Assembly (NCBI RefSeq): GCF_003345525.1
Contig: NZ_QQNH01000006.1
Location: 123,890 to 187,889, forward strand
Reading direction: 5' to 3'
Source of the DNA: Pelagibacterium lacus
GTDB lineage: Bacteria > Pseudomonadota > Alphaproteobacteria > Rhizobiales > Devosiaceae
Length of the DNA: 64,000 nt
The position numbers were made by a program, and so were the translations under genes. Below are positions 1 to 9,878 of this stretch, piece by piece; within the stretch, counting starts at the first letter, position 1; every line of letters begins with the position of its first letter. The notes beneath the pieces were generated by a model that worked only from the letters and a program-made list of their open reading frames with translations, had not been told where the DNA came from and made no database searches.

Positions 1-2009
1 TCGCCACCGTGGTCTCGGCCAAGGAGCCCAAGGCCGGGATCGACTTCTTCCCCCTGACCGTCAACTATCAGGAAAAATACTTCGCCGCCGGCAAGATCCC
101 CGGAGGCTATTTCAAGCGCGAAGGGCGCCCGACCGAGGCTGAAACCCTCACCTCGCGCCTCATCGACCGCCCGATCCGTCCCTTGTTCCCCAATGGCTAC
201 AAGAACGAGACCCAGGTCATCATCACCGTGCTGCAGCACGACATGGAGAACCAGCCCGACGTGCTGGCCATGGTCGCCGCTTCCGCTGCGCTGACCATTT
301 CCGGCGTGCCCTTCATGGGCCCGATCGGCGCGGCCCGCGTCGGCTATGTCGATGGCGAATACGTGCTCAACCTGCCCATCGACCGCCGCGACGATTCCAA
401 GCTCGACCTCGTGATGGCCGGCACCGCCGATGCCGTCCTGATGGTGGAATCGGAAGCCAAGGAACTGTCCGAGGACGTGATGCTGGGCGCCGTGATGTTC
501 GGCCACGCCCAGAGCCAGAAGGTGATCGACGCCATCATCAAGCTGGCCGAACTGGCCGCCAAGGAGCCGCGCGACTTCGACCCCGAGGACATGTCCGCCC
601 TCGAAGGCGAAATGCTCGCGATGATCGAGACTGAGTTGCGCGACGCCTATAAGAACACCGACAAGCAGACGCGCTATGCCGCCGTCGACGCCGCCAAGGC
701 CAAGGTGAAGGCGCATTTCCTCCCCCTTGAGGGCGAAGCTCGCTTCACCCCCGAACAGGTCGGATCGGTGTTCAAGTCGCTGCAGGCCAAGGTGGTGCGC
801 TGGAACATCCTCGACACCAAGACCCGCATCGACGGCCGCGACCTCGAAACCGTGCGCCCCATCGAGGCCCAGGTGGGCATCCTGCCGCGCACCCATGGCT
901 CGGCGCTGTTCACGCGCGGGGAAACCCAGGCGCTGGTGGTGGCGACGCTGGGCACCGCCGATGACGAGCAGTTCATCGATTCGCTCGAAGGCACCTACAA
1001 GCAGAACTTCCTGCTGCACTACAACTTCCCGCCCTATTCGGTGGGTGAAGCGGGCCGCATGGGTTCGCCCGGACGCCGCGAGATCGGCCATGGCAAGCTC
1101 GCCTGGCGCGCCGTCAATCCCGTCCGCCCCTCGGCCGAGGAATTCCCCTATACGCTGCGGGTCGTCGCCGAGATCACCGAATCCAACGGCTCGTCCTCCA
1201 TGGCGACCGTGTGCGGCACCTCGCTGGCGCTGATGGATGCCGGCGTGCCCATGAAGAAGGCCGTGGCCGGCATCGCCATGGGGCTGATCCTCGAGGGCGA
1301 CAAGTTCGCCGTGCTCTCGGACATCCTCGGCGACGAGGACCATCTGGGCGACATGGACTTCAAGGTGGCCGGTACCCAGGACGGGGTCACCAGCCTGCAG
1401 ATGGACATCAAGATCGCCGGCATCACCGAGGAGATCATGAAGATCGCCCTGGCCCAGGCCGGCAATGGCCGCAAGCACATCCTCGCCGAGATGGCCAAGG
1501 CGCTCGACACGGCCCGTTCGGAAGTGGGCGAATTCGCCCCGCGCATCGAGACCATCAAGATCCCCACCGACAAGATCCGCGAAGTGATCGGCACCGGCGG
1601 CAAGGTGATCCGCGAGATCGTCGAAAAGACCGGCGCCAAGGTCAATATCGAGGATGACGGCACCGTGAAGATTTCGTCCTCGGACGGCAAGCAGATCGAC
1701 GCGGCCATCAAGTGGATCAAGTCGATCACCGACGAGCCGGAAGTGGGCGAGATCTACCAGGGCACCGTGGTCAAGACCGCCGATTTCGGCGCCTTCGTCA
1801 ATTTCTTCGGCGCCAAGGACGGGCTGGTGCACATCTCCCAGCTGGCCGACCAGCGCGTGGGCAAGACCACCGACGTGGTCAAGGAAGGCGACAAGGTCTG
1901 GGTGAAGCTTCTGGGCTTTGACGAGCGCGGCAAGGTCCGCCTCTCCATGAAGGTCGTCGACCAGGAGACCGGCACGGAACGCGCCAAGGGCGAAGACGAC
2001 GACGCCTAG
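1..2009 (+). CDS. pnp: Polyribonucleotide nucleotidyltransferase (PNPase), 5' end cut by window
   Basis: This gene encodes the phosphorolytic 3'-5' exoribonuclease of the RNA degradosome, acting on mRNA and sRNA in the cytoplasm. The reading frame is open from base 1, and about 45 N-terminal residues lie outside the window. Visible blocks include [11 protein letters not shown], the family signature [12 protein letters not shown], and the second RNase PH core with [13 protein letters not shown] and [14 protein letters not shown] domain follows ([15 protein letters not shown]), then a C-terminal S1 domain ([16 protein letters not shown]). The protein ends in an acidic tail. Identity is certain; only the start is missing. 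Confidence 0.97.
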   Translation, partial: ATVVSAKEPKAGIDFFPLTVNYQEKYFAAGKIPGGYFKREGRPTEAETLTSRLIDRPIRPLFPNGYKNETQVIITVLQHDMENQPDVLAMVAASAALTISGVPFMGPIGAARVGYVDGEYVLNLPIDRRDDSKLDLVMAGTADAVLMVESEAKELSEDVMLGAVMFGHAQSQKVIDAIIKLAELAAKEPRDFDPEDMSALEGEMLAMIETELRDAYKNTDKQTRYAAVDAAKAKVKAHFLPLEGEARFTPEQVGSVFKSLQAKVVRWNILDTKTRIDGRDLETVRPIEAQVGILPRTHGSALFTRGETQALVVATLGTADDEQFIDSLEGTYKQNFLLHYNFPPYSVGEAGRMGSPGRREIGHGKLAWRAVNPVRPSAEEFPYTLRVVAEITESNGSSSMATVCGTSLALMDAGVPMKKAVAGIAMGLILEGDKFAVLSDILGDEDHLGDMDFKVAGTQDGVTSLQMDIKIAGITEEIMKIALAQAGNGRKHILAEMAKALDTARSEVGEFAPRIETIKIPTDKIREVIGTGGKVIREIVEKTGAKVNIEDDGTVKISSSDGKQIDAAIKWIKSITDEPEVGEIYQGTVVKTADFGAFVNFFGAKDGLVHISQLADQRVGKTTDVVKEGDKVWVKLLGFDERGKVRLSMKVVDQETGTERAKGEDDDA

Positions 2010-2010
2010 A

Positions 2011-2113
2011 GCGTTTCCAGCAAAAGTGGACACCACTTTTGCGGTTCGGAAACGCGACGGATCAAAGTCTTAGAGCTCCGGTTCTGATTCAATCAGAACA
2101 GGAAATGCTCTAA
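2011..2113. repeat. Two-part palindromic intergenic repeat
   Basis: The element starts one base after the pnp stop. Part one is a palindrome in which GCGTTTCCAGCAAAAGTGG faces CCACTTTTGC and a terminal GGAAACGC. Part two runs from TTAGAGC to GCTCTAA (2070-2113) and encloses the hairpin GTTCTGATTCAATCAGAAC at 2081-2099. The layout resembles the dispersed palindromic repeats common between genes in Hyphomicrobiales. A fragment of part one recurs after mutM. Its function is unknown; it may stabilise or end the pnp transcript. Confidence 0.7.
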
Positions 2114-2143
2114 GCGCCGGTTCGCATCGTTCTGAGAAAATTC

Positions 2144-2175
2144 ACCGGCGCCCCGCAAGGAGCGCCGGTTTTTTT
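2144..2175 (+). terminator. Rho-independent terminator downstream of pnp
   Basis: An 8-bp GC-rich stem (ACCGGCGC / GCGCCGGT) with a 10-nt loop is followed directly by a run of seven T. It lies between pnp and the next gene on the same strand. Confidence 0.8.
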
Positions 2176-2269
2176 CCGCTCGCGCGGGCGGTTTTTTTCT
2201 GCCTGCCTGTCGGGATCGATATTCCGCCAACGTCCTTATGGCTATGCAACCCAGGATGGGAGAGACAAA

Positions 2270-2692
2270 ATGCGCTTTATGGTAATGATCAAGGCTTCCC
2301 CCGACAGCGAGGCCGATATCGACCCCGAGGAGGGTCTGCTGCTCAAGATGGGCCAGTACAATGAGGAGCTGGTCAAGGCCGGCATCATGATCGACGGGGC
2401 CGGGCTGATGTCGAGTGCCAAAGGCGCCCGCGTCACGGTGGACAATGGCAAGGCCATGGTCACCGACGGCCCCTTCTCCGAGATCAAGGAAGTGATCGCC
2501 GGCTTCTGGATCTGGAATTGCGCCTCGCTCGAGGAGGCCATCGCCTGGGTGGCCAAATGCCCCATCGCCCACGGGCAGAACCGCTTCGAGATCCGCCAGA
2601 TGCACGAGCTCGAGGATTTCGGCACCGAGGGCGAGGGCTATGAGCAGCACAAGAAGGTCGAGGCCCAGCTCGCGGCGCAGAAGGGCACCTGA
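2270..2692 (+). CDS. YciI/DGPF-domain protein
   Basis: A 140-residue protein of the YCII-related (DGPF) family, a ferredoxin-like fold usually found as dimers. The diagnostic DGPFSEIKE is near residue 70, after MRFMVMIKAS and a Gly-rich turn. Family members are often annotated as sigma-factor-associated or dehydratase-like proteins, but the reaction is unknown for most. A GGAGAG ribosome site lies just before the ATG, and a terminator separates it from pnp, so it is probably a single-gene transcript. No ECF sigma gene is adjacent. Confidence 0.85.
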   Translation: MRFMVMIKASPDSEADIDPEEGLLLKMGQYNEELVKAGIMIDGAGLMSSAKGARVTVDNGKAMVTDGPFSEIKEVIAGFWIWNCASLEEAIAWVAKCPIAHGQNRFEIRQMHELEDFGTEGEGYEQHKKVEAQLAAQKGT

Positions 2693-2704
2693 CCGCCGGC
2701 TTTT

Positions 2705-3712
2705 TCAGAGCGGCCCCCGTCCCTCGGGCAGCACCCGGTGGGGCGGGGTGTGGCCATCGAGGAAGGTGCGGATGTTGACGATCACCGTCTCGCCCATCTC
2801 GATGCGGCCCTCCAGCGTCGCCGAGCCCATATGCGGGGTGAGGATCACCTTGTTGGCGCGGGCCAGCTCGAGCAGGCGCGCATTGACGCCGCGCTTGTGC
2901 TCGAAGACGTCGAGCGCCGCGCCCGAAAGATGCCCGCTCTCGACCAGTTCGGCCAGCGCCGCCTCGTCGAGCAGTTCCGGGCGCGAGAGATTGACGAGGA
3001 AGGCCCCCCGCTTCATCAGACCCAGCCGCTCGGCCGAGAGGATGTTGTAGGTGTCCCGCGTATGGGGGGTGTGCAGCGACACGATGTCCACATGGGCCAG
3101 CATCTCCTCGAGGGAGGGCCACCAGGTGGCGCCCAGCGCCTCCTCGATCTGCGGCGCCTTGCGGGCCCGGCCGCAATAGTGGATGGCGAGGCCGAACACC
3201 CGGGCCCGCCGCGCCACGGCGGTGCCGATCCGCCCCAGCCCGACGATCCCCAGCGCCTTGCCCCCCAGCCGCCGTCCCAGCATCCAGGTGGGCGACCAGC
3301 CCGGCCAGGTGCCGTCGCGCAGCAGCACATGGGCGCCCTCGGCCAGCCGGCGCGGCACCGAGAGGATCAGCGCCATGGCCATGTCGGCGGTGTCCTCGGT
3401 GAGGACCGAGGGGGTATTGGTGACGGTGATCCCCGCCGCATGGGCCGCCTCGACGTCGATATTGTCGAAGCCGTTGCCGAACTGGGCGATGAGCCGGAGG
3501 GAACCCGGCATGCGGGCGATCAGCCCGGCGTCGATGCGGTCGGTGATCGAGGTCACCAGCACCTCGGCCTCGCCGGCCGCCGCCAGCAGCGCCGCCGGAT
3601 CGAAGGCGATGTCCTCGGGGTTGAAGCGCACGTCGAACAGCGCCGCCATACGGGTTTCGACCTGCTCGGGCAGGCGGCGGGTAACGACGATCTTGCCCTG
3701 CTGGCGTGTCAC
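2705..3712 (-). CDS. D-isomer-specific 2-hydroxyacid dehydrogenase (glyoxylate/hydroxypyruvate reductase-like)
   Basis: NAD(P)H-dependent reduction of 2-oxoacids such as glyoxylate is the family role. The nucleotide-binding motif GIVGLGRIGTAVARR is in the middle of the protein. The catalytic triad is visible as the Arg of NLSRPELLDEAAL, the Glu of DVFEHK and the His of LTPHMGSAT. I chose the GTG at 3712 because AAGGTGA sits eight bases upstream and it gives 335 residues, the usual family length. The frame stays open to 3778, but that extension has no homologous look. Substrate is inferred from resemblance to GyaR/GhrB and is not certain. Confidence 0.88.
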   Translation of the reverse strand: MTRQQGKIVVTRRLPEQVETRMAALFDVRFNPEDIAFDPAALLAAAGEAEVLVTSITDRIDAGLIARMPGSLRLIAQFGNGFDNIDVEAAHAAGITVTNTPSVLTEDTADMAMALILSVPRRLAEGAHVLLRDGTWPGWSPTWMLGRRLGGKALGIVGLGRIGTAVARRARVFGLAIHYCGRARKAPQIEEALGATWWPSLEEMLAHVDIVSLHTPHTRDTYNILSAERLGLMKRGAFLVNLSRPELLDEAALAELVESGHLSGAALDVFEHKRGVNARLLELARANKVILTPHMGSATLEGRIEMGETVIVNIRTFLDGHTPPHRVLPEGRGPL

Positions 3713-3931
3713 ATGATCACCTTGTTTGCGCGCCAGGACAACACCGTCCGCCAGCGCCGTCCCGACCCGGTTTCCCATCCGTTTTCAGCGACCATTAAGA
3801 TCGCGGCGCTAGTGTTAGGGAAAAACCGGTGCCCTGCAAAGTCCCGGCGCAAAACAAGACCCCCGAATCCCGATCGCGGTTTCCCCGGCCGCCCCCCGGG
3901 CGCCGGGCTTAGACAAGAAAAGAGTTCCTTC

Positions 3932-4486
3932 GTGCGTTTCGCTCACTGGCTTCGCGTCCTCCTCGCCGTTTCCGCCCTCGCCGCCGCCGGTTTCGTCCCG
4001 GTCGCGGTGATGGCGCAGCAGGTGGGGCAGTCGAGCGGCCTGCCCATTCCGCGATTCGTCTCGATCCGCAACGCCCCCACCAATGTGCGGGTCGGCCCCG
4101 GCACCAATTACGCCATCGCCTACACCTTCCTCCGGCCCGGCATGCCGGTGGAGATCACCGCCGAGTTCGACACCTGGCGGCGCATCCGCGACGTGGAGGG
4201 CGACGAGGGCTGGGTGCACCAGAACCTCGTGGTGGGCGACCGCATGGCGCTGGTCGCCCCCTGGCAGCAGGAGGGGGCCTTTGCGCTGCGGGCCTCGGCC
4301 TCGCCCGAATCGGGGGTGCGGGCCTGGCTGTCGCCCAAAATGCTGGTCTCGGTGCGCGGCTGCGACGGCGTGGCCTGCGAGGTGCGGCTCAACCATACCG
4401 GCGAGACCGGCCGCACCACCACCTATCAGGGCTATCTCGCCCAGGAGGTGCTGTGGGGGGTCTATGAGGGCGAGATTATCGACTAA
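3932..4486 (+). CDS. Exported SH3-domain protein
   Basis: A 184-residue protein with an N-terminal signal peptide (about residues 1-30, ending near VMAQQ) and two bacterial SH3-like segments. The first has RNAPTNVRVGPGTNYAIAY and GWVHQNLVVGD; the second is around ASPESGVRAWLSP. This matches the small periplasmic SH3 family of Hyphomicrobiales, thought to bind peptidoglycan or envelope proteins. The start is a GTG; longer in-frame extensions upstream are antisense to the dehydrogenase gene and unlikely. It is divergent from that dehydrogenase and convergent with the ThiF-like gene. Confidence 0.8.
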   Translation: MRFAHWLRVLLAVSALAAAGFVPVAVMAQQVGQSSGLPIPRFVSIRNAPTNVRVGPGTNYAIAYTFLRPGMPVEITAEFDTWRRIRDVEGDEGWVHQNLVVGDRMALVAPWQQEGAFALRASASPESGVRAWLSPKMLVSVRGCDGVACEVRLNHTGETGRTTTYQGYLAQEVLWGVYEGEIID

Positions 4487-4502
4487 AAAGGGATAGCGGG
4501 CC

Positions 4503-5243
4503 TTACCGGTAGCCCATGATCCGGCTTTCCCCGGTGCGGGCGGAGTAGACCAGCAGCTTGCCCAGAAGCGGGGTGCCATAGCCCGCGATCCATTTGACAG
4601 CCTCATTGGCCATCATGGTGCCCACCACGCCGGGCAGCACGTTGACGACGCCGACCAGTTCGCAGGGCGGACTGTCCTCGGGATTGGGATCGGCGGGATA
4701 GAGCCGCTCAAAGCCCGGCCAAGGGGTGCCGTCCTCGCGGCGGAGATGGGGGGCGAAGACGGTCACCGAACCGTCGAACGGGCCCAGCGCCCCCATGACC
4801 AGCGGGATCGAGCGGTCGCGACACACGCCCGCGACGAGGCGCTTGGCGGCAAAACTGTCGGTGCCCTCGATGACGAGGTCGGGCGCGCCCAGCAGCCGCT
4901 CGGCCGTGCCCTCGTCGAGCCGTTCGACGCGGGCGAAGGCCGCGATCTCGGGGTTGAGCGCCATGGCGAAGCGGGCGGCAGTCTCGGCCTTGGACTGCCC
5001 GATATCGGCGTCGCGATAGATCACCTGCCGGCCCAGATTGGAGACCGCTATGGTGTCGTCGTCGATGATGGTCAGCCGCCCGATGCCCGCCCCGGCCAGA
5101 TAGGCGATGACCGGCGCCCCCAGCCCGCCGGCCCCGACCACCGCCACATGGGCGGCGCTGAGCCTTTGCTGGCCGGCCCCGCCCACATCCTTGAGCACGA
5201 TATGGCGGGCATAGCGGGCCGACTGGCCCGGGGTCAGCGCCAT
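4503..5243 (-). CDS. ThiF/MoeB/HesA-family adenylyltransferase
   Basis: E1-like enzyme that adenylates the C-terminal Gly-Gly of a ubiquitin-like sulfur carrier (MoaD or ThiS). The ATP-binding loop GAGGLGAP, the acidic DDDTIAVSNLGRQ and the EGTDSF segment are visible. The 246-residue length fits MoeB/ThiF. The paired CxxC zinc motifs of classical MoeB are not evident, and I see only the lone Cys of PPCELVGVVN. Molybdopterin or thiamine assignment therefore stays open. It heads a minus-strand cluster and follows the DUF2259 gene by three bases. Confidence 0.82.
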   Translation of the reverse strand: MALTPGQSARYARHIVLKDVGGAGQQRLSAAHVAVVGAGGLGAPVIAYLAGAGIGRLTIIDDDTIAVSNLGRQVIYRDADIGQSKAETAARFAMALNPEIAAFARVERLDEGTAERLLGAPDLVIEGTDSFAAKRLVAGVCRDRSIPLVMGALGPFDGSVTVFAPHLRREDGTPWPGFERLYPADPNPEDSPPCELVGVVNVLPGVVGTMMANEAVKWIAGYGTPLLGKLLVYSARTGESRIMGYR

Positions 5244-5246
5244 GGG

Positions 5247-5993
5247 TCAGCGATCCCCCACCGGCAGGGCGAGGAAGCGCCGGTCGGGGCCCTCGAAGCC
5301 GTGCGACCAATAGGAGAGCACCGCCACCGCCGAGCCATTGTCGAAGGCGTTGAAGGGCAGCATGACCCCATAGAACTTGTAGGTGATGACGCAGCCGCGC
5401 GAGGCCGGCACCCGGCTGTCGCTATGGAGCTCGGCCCGCTCGCCGTCGATCTCGCGGATCAGGCGATAGCCCATGGGATCGCCCTCGAACCAGTCGCAAT
5501 CCTGGGTCGAGGGGGCCTTGAAGATTTCCAGCGACAGGCGGTAGTCGCCCTCGGTGCCGTCCAGCCCCCAGATGGGGATGGCGTAGTCGAGGGCGAGGCC
5601 CTCGTCGCCCGCCGCCTCCCCGTCGCCGCGCAGGGCGATGGGGATGGCCGGCCGGTCGATGGCCAGTTCGGTCAGCGCCTTTTGCGCCGCCGCATGCGCC
5701 GCGTCGCGGGCTTCGCCCAGCGCGGCCATTTCGGTGTCGATGCGGGCCCGGAACGGGGAGCCGCCGGCGAAGCGGTCGGTGTCGAGATCGATGATGGCGA
5801 TCTCGGAATAGGGAAAGCCCGAGCCGTCCTGGATGCCGAACTGTTCGAAGGCGAAATAGCGCCCGTCCTCAGAATAGCCGATGGCGTCGAACTGGGCCCG
5901 CTCCGCGGCCACCGCGCCGCCTGTCGCGCAGAGGCCGAGCGCCAGAACCGCGCTAGCCAGCCATCCCCGTCGATCCAAATCCGTTTGCGCCAC
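5247..5993 (-). CDS. DUF2259 exported protein
   Basis: A 248-residue predicted secreted protein. A signal peptide ([19 protein letters not shown]) is followed by the family block [19 protein letters not shown] and [11 protein letters not shown]. These match the alphaproteobacterial DUF2259 family, whose function is unknown. I chose the GTG at 5993 because GAGGAG lies seven bases upstream; a TTG at 6008 is possible. The 5' end overlaps the 3' end of dut by about 40 bases, so the two are probably translated from one transcript. Confidence 0.78.
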   Translation of the reverse strand: MAQTDLDRRGWLASAVLALGLCATGGAVAAERAQFDAIGYSEDGRYFAFEQFGIQDGSGFPYSEIAIIDLDTDRFAGGSPFRARIDTEMAALGEARDAAHAAAQKALTELAIDRPAIPIALRGDGEAAGDEGLALDYAIPIWGLDGTEGDYRLSLEIFKAPSTQDCDWFEGDPMGYRLIREIDGERAELHSDSRVPASRGCVITYKFYGVMLPFNAFDNGSAVAVLSYWSHGFEGPDRRFLALPVGDR

Positions 5994-6405
5994 GATCGGT
6001 CTCCTCAAGCTCCTGCACAGATTCGAGCGCCAGGTCCGGCACGGCGGCGAACACCATCTGGGCGATGCGGTCGCCGCGCCGTATGGCGAAGGGCTCGGCG
6101 CCGTGATTGACGAGGATCACCTTGACCTCGCCGCGATAGTCGGCGTCGACCGTTCCCGGCGCGTTGAGCACCGTGACGCCGAACCGGGCCGCCAGCCCCG
6201 AGCGGGGGCGCACCTGCGCCTCATAGCCCTCGGGCAGCGCCAGGGCGAAGCCGCAGGGCACCAGCGCCCGCTCGCCCGGCGCGAGCGTCATCACCTCATC
6301 TTCGCCCAGCGCCGCGGCGAGATCATGGCCAGCGGCGGCGCGGCTCTGGCGGACCGGCATGGGGAGCCCTTCCCCATGCGCGAGCCATTTGAAGCGGACC
6401 GCCAT
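5953..6405 (-). CDS. dut: Deoxyuridine 5'-triphosphate nucleotidohydrolase (dUTPase)
   Basis: Hydrolyses dUTP to dUMP and pyrophosphate, keeping uracil out of DNA and supplying dTMP synthesis. All five trimeric dUTPase motifs appear, among them [44 protein letters not shown] and the glycine-rich C-terminal [10 protein letters not shown] that closes over the active site. The 150-residue length is standard. The ATG at 6405 lies two bases from the stop of the upstream lipoprotein gene. Confidence 0.96.
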   Translation of the reverse strand: MAVRFKWLAHGEGLPMPVRQSRAAAGHDLAAALGEDEVMTLAPGERALVPCGFALALPEGYEAQVRPRSGLAARFGVTVLNAPGTVDADYRGEVKVILVNHGAEPFAIRRGDRIAQMVFAAVPDLALESVQELEETDRGANGFGSTGMAG

Positions 6406-6407
6406 GC

Positions 6408-7001
6408 CTATTTCTGCACCACGGCGTAGAGTTCCGCCGGCAGGTCGAGATCGGAGGCGAAGAGATCGGTGAAGGGGATGGCATAGCTGGCCGACTGCCC
6501 GTCCGCCGCGATGGCCATATTGGTGTCGGTGATGGTGCCGCCGGCGACCGTCATGGTGATCGCGTGGCCCTCGAACATGGAGGTGATCATCGCCATCATC
6601 TGCGGGTCGTCGCGAGCGCCGGTGTCCTCGGCCATGGCCTCGGCGATGTCGCCGGTGGGGAAGGAGACGCGCACCTGCCCGCCGCCGATGGCCGCGATCA
6701 CCGGCCCGCCGCCCTCGGCGTCGAGATCGAGCTCGGCGAAGGGGCCGCTCTGGACCACATGGCATTCCATCATGTCGCCGCGCTCGATGAGCTCGCCCTC
6801 AGCGCAGAATTCGTCCTCGCCCTCCACCGACTGGGCCATGATCATCTGGTACATGTCGGCGGCCATGGCGGTGACCATGGTGGCCTCGGCCTCGGTCTGG
6901 CTCTGGATGTCGATGGTCATCTCCACATCCATGCAGGCGGCGAGGGCCAGCGTCAGGAGCCCGGCTCCCGTCAGGCGGGCGGCGGCAGTGATCAGGGTCA
7001 T
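6408..7001 (-). CDS. Predicted lipoprotein, unknown function
   Basis: A 197-residue protein starting [14 protein letters not shown] with a lipobox LALAAC at about residues 19-24, so it is probably lipid-anchored. The mature part is acidic and Met-rich, with two further cysteines (EFCAEG and MECHV) that could pair. The ATG at 7001 follows GACAAGGAA. I recognise no family with confidence; resemblance to short alphaproteobacterial lipoproteins suggests an envelope role only. It sits between coaBC and dut on the same strand. Confidence 0.72.
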   Translation of the reverse strand: MTLITAAARLTGAGLLTLALAACMDVEMTIDIQSQTEAEATMVTAMAADMYQMIMAQSVEGEDEFCAEGELIERGDMMECHVVQSGPFAELDLDAEGGGPVIAAIGGGQVRVSFPTGDIAEAMAEDTGARDDPQMMAMITSMFEGHAITMTVAGGTITDTNMAIAADGQSASYAIPFTDLFASDLDLPAELYAVVQK

Positions 7002-7115
7002 TTCCTTGTCCTCAGCATTGGGCGCCCGCGGTCCCATGGGCGCGTTCCCGGATTTGCGGGCACAATGGGTGGAAACGGGCCGGCTGGCAAGCCGTCCGCT
7101 GGCCGGTTGCGGCCC

Positions 7116-8333
7116 TCAGGCCCGCAAATGCGCCGCGATGCGCTCGGCCAGCCTTTCGCCCACCGCCGCCTTGCTCAGCGCGCCCCAGTCCTCGGCCGAA
7201 TCACCGGCCAGAAAGAGGATCGCCGTGTCCGCGCCGCCGAACACCCCGGTGCCGGGGCTGACATCGTTGGCCAGCAGCCAGTCGCAGCCCTTGCGGGCCA
7301 GTTTGGCGCGGGCATGGGTCTCCAGATTCCCCGTCTCGGCGGCAAAGCCGATGACGAGGGCCGGGCGGCGGTCGGCGGGGAGATGGGCGATGCCGGCGAG
7401 GATATCGGGATTGGCGATAAATTCGAGCGCCGGGGCGGTGCCCGCCGCGTCCTTCTTGAGCTTGGCCGGAGCCGGTTCGGCGATGCCCCAATCGGCCACC
7501 GCCGCGGCGAACACCGCGATATCGGCGGGAAGCGCCGCCGCGACCGCGCGCTCCATCTCGAGCGCGGTGGTGACGGGGACGATGGTGCAGCCCTTGGGCC
7601 GGGCGAATTCGGCCGGGCCGGTGATGAAGGTCACCGCGGCGCCCCTCGTGGACAGCGCCTCGGCGATCGCCACCCCCTGGCGGCCGGAGGAGGCGTTGGA
7701 GAGGTAGCGCACCGGATCGATGGGCTCGCGGGTCGGCCCGGAGGTGACGATGGCCCTTTTGCCCGCGAGGGGCAGCGCACCGCCTCTGCGGGCGAAATGG
7801 CCCTCCATGGCCTCGAGGATGGCCTCGGGCTCGGCCATGCGCCCGGGCCCGTATTCGCCGCAGGCCATGTCGCCTTCGTCGGGGCCGACCAGCGTCACCC
7901 CGTCACTGATCAGCGTCTCGATATTGCGGCGGGTGGCGGCGGCCTGCCACATGCGCACATTCATGGCCGGGGCGGCGAGGATGGGGGTGTCGGTGGCCAA
8001 CAGGCACGTGGTGGCCAGGTCGTCGGCCAGCCCATGGGCGAGGCGGGCAAGCAGATGGGCGCTGGCCGGGGCGACGACGATCAGGTCCGCCGAGCGCGAC
8101 AATTCGATATGGCCGATCTCGGTTTCCTGCGTCAGGTCGAAGAGTTCAGTGAGCGCCGGCCGGCCGGAAAGCGTCGACAGCGTCAAGGGGGTGACGAACT
8201 GGGTGGCGCTCTGGGTCAGCACCGGCTGCACGCTGCCGCCCGCCTTCTGGATCAGCCGGATCAGATGGATCGCCTTATAGGCGGCGATGCCGCCCGAGAC
8301 GATGAGGAGGATATGCTTGCCGGCTAGGGTCAC
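7116..8333 (-). CDS. coaBC: Bifunctional phosphopantothenoylcysteine decarboxylase / phosphopantothenate-cysteine ligase
   Basis: Two steps of coenzyme A synthesis: CTP-dependent addition of cysteine to 4'-phosphopantothenate and decarboxylation to 4'-phosphopantetheine. The N-terminal CoaC flavoprotein half shows SGGIAAYKAI, the catalytic His of GHIELSRSAD and the PAMNVRMW signature. The CoaB half has TSGPTREPIDPVRYLSNASSG and the conserved Lys region KLKKD. The 405-residue length is normal. The GTG start overlaps the ubiB stop in a GTGA, so translation is coupled. Confidence 0.95.
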   Translation of the reverse strand: MTLAGKHILLIVSGGIAAYKAIHLIRLIQKAGGSVQPVLTQSATQFVTPLTLSTLSGRPALTELFDLTQETEIGHIELSRSADLIVVAPASAHLLARLAHGLADDLATTCLLATDTPILAAPAMNVRMWQAAATRRNIETLISDGVTLVGPDEGDMACGEYGPGRMAEPEAILEAMEGHFARRGGALPLAGKRAIVTSGPTREPIDPVRYLSNASSGRQGVAIAEALSTRGAAVTFITGPAEFARPKGCTIVPVTTALEMERAVAAALPADIAVFAAAVADWGIAEPAPAKLKKDAAGTAPALEFIANPDILAGIAHLPADRRPALVIGFAAETGNLETHARAKLARKGCDWLLANDVSPGTGVFGGADTAILFLAGDSAEDWGALSKAAVGERLAERIAAHLRA

Positions 8334-9877
8334 AGGGCACCTTTGATGACGATGACAAGGGCGATGATCGCCAGCCCCATGGCGACCAGCGTCCCCCATT
8401 TCAGCGTTTCGATCAATGGGTCGCGCCGCGACTGGCGGATCTGGTCGGCTTCGAGCCGCCCCAGCACGGTTTCGGCGCGGCGGGCGATGGAGGGCAGGCG
8501 CCGCACGAGGTCGAGGGCCTCCTCGGCCGCCTCGCGGGCCAGGTCGAGCTTGCCCTGCGGCCCCACGGCGCGGCGCACCCAGGCCGACACCACCGGCTCG
8601 GCGGCGGTCCACATGTTGAATCTGGGGTCGAGGATGCGGGCGGTGCCCTCGACCAGCACCATGTTCTTTTGCAGCAGCACCAGCTCGGGCCGCGCCTTCA
8701 TGTCGAACAGCTCGGTGACCTCGATCAGTTGCGCCAGCACCCGCGCCATGGAGATCTCGTCGGCCCCGCGCCCCACCAGCGGCTCGCCGATGGCGCGGAT
8801 CGCCTGGGCGAAATCGTCGATGGTGTGGGTGTCGGGCACATAGCCGATATCGAGATGGCGCTCGGCCACCCGCCGATAGTCGCGGGTGATGAAACCATAG
8901 AGGATTTCGGCCAGGAAGCGCTGCTCGCGCCGGCCGATCCGCCCCATGATGCCGAAATCGACCGCGACGATGCCGCGCCCGTTGCGGTCGGCGAACAGGT
9001 TCCCCGGATGCATGTCGGCGTGGAAATAGCCATGGCCGATGGCCTGGCGCAGGAAAGAGCGAATGAGCGTATTGGCGAGGGCCGGCCGGTCGATCCCGGC
9101 CGCGTCCAGCGCCTCGGTGTCGCGGACCGGGATGGCGTCGATCCAGCTCGTGGTCAGCACGGCGCGCGCGGTCTGCTCCCAGAACACTTCGGGCACGTGG
9201 AAATCGCCATCGTCCCGAAGCGTGTCCTTGAGCTCGGATATGGCCGCCGCTTCCATGCGCAGGTCCATTTCGAGCTGGGCCGAGCGGGCCAGCGCATCGA
9301 CCACCTGCCGCCCGTTGAAGCGCCGGGCCGAGGGCAGGAAGCGCTCGGCCACCCCGGCCAGGACATAGAGCCCGTCGAGATCGCGCAGGAAGCGCTCCTT
9401 GATATGGGGGCGCAGGAGCTTGACGGCCACGATGCGCGGGCCATCGGGGGTGGCAAGCGTCGCCTTGTGCACCTGGGCGATGGAGGCGGCGGCCAGTGGC
9501 GGGGAAATCTCGGTGAGCGAAGCGGCCTTGTCCCCCAGCGCCTCGGCCAGCAGGCCCGGCACCAGCCGCGCGTCGAATGGCGGCAGCGCGTCCTGCAGCG
9601 CGGCGAGGTCGGAGGCCACCGCAAAGCCCACGATGTCGCGGCGGGTGGCCAGCACCTGGCCGAACTTGACATAGACCGGGCCGAGCCGGGTCAGGGCATT
9701 GGCCAGCCGGGTGACGCGACCGGTCTTGCGCACGTCGCGCTTCTCGATCAGCCGGGCCATGGCGACCAGCAGCCGCGCCGATGGCGGGATCGGCTGGCCC
9801 TCGGCCAGCGAGAACGCCCCTTCGCGCGCCAGCACATAGCCGGCCCGGGCGAGCCTCAGATAGGTGCCCAGCCCCAT
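8330..9877 (-). CDS. ubiB: UbiB-family atypical kinase for ubiquinone synthesis
   Basis: ABC1/ADCK/UbiB protein required for aerobic ubiquinone biosynthesis, probably an ATPase acting at the membrane. Diagnostic features are the KxGQ motif in VKFGQVLATRRD, the Ala-rich loop PPLAAASIAQVHKA replacing a normal P-loop, HADMHPGNLF and VDFGIMG. A C-terminal membrane helix (MGLAIIALVIVIKG) anchors it. It has 515 residues, as expected. It lies directly after ubiE, one base apart, and overlaps coaBC, making a ubiE-ubiB-coaBC unit. Confidence 0.95.
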   Translation of the reverse strand: MGLGTYLRLARAGYVLAREGAFSLAEGQPIPPSARLLVAMARLIEKRDVRKTGRVTRLANALTRLGPVYVKFGQVLATRRDIVGFAVASDLAALQDALPPFDARLVPGLLAEALGDKAASLTEISPPLAAASIAQVHKATLATPDGPRIVAVKLLRPHIKERFLRDLDGLYVLAGVAERFLPSARRFNGRQVVDALARSAQLEMDLRMEAAAISELKDTLRDDGDFHVPEVFWEQTARAVLTTSWIDAIPVRDTEALDAAGIDRPALANTLIRSFLRQAIGHGYFHADMHPGNLFADRNGRGIVAVDFGIMGRIGRREQRFLAEILYGFITRDYRRVAERHLDIGYVPDTHTIDDFAQAIRAIGEPLVGRGADEISMARVLAQLIEVTELFDMKARPELVLLQKNMVLVEGTARILDPRFNMWTAAEPVVSAWVRRAVGPQGKLDLAREAAEEALDLVRRLPSIARRAETVLGRLEADQIRQSRRDPLIETLKWGTLVAMGLAIIALVIVIKGAL

Positions 9878-9878
9878 G

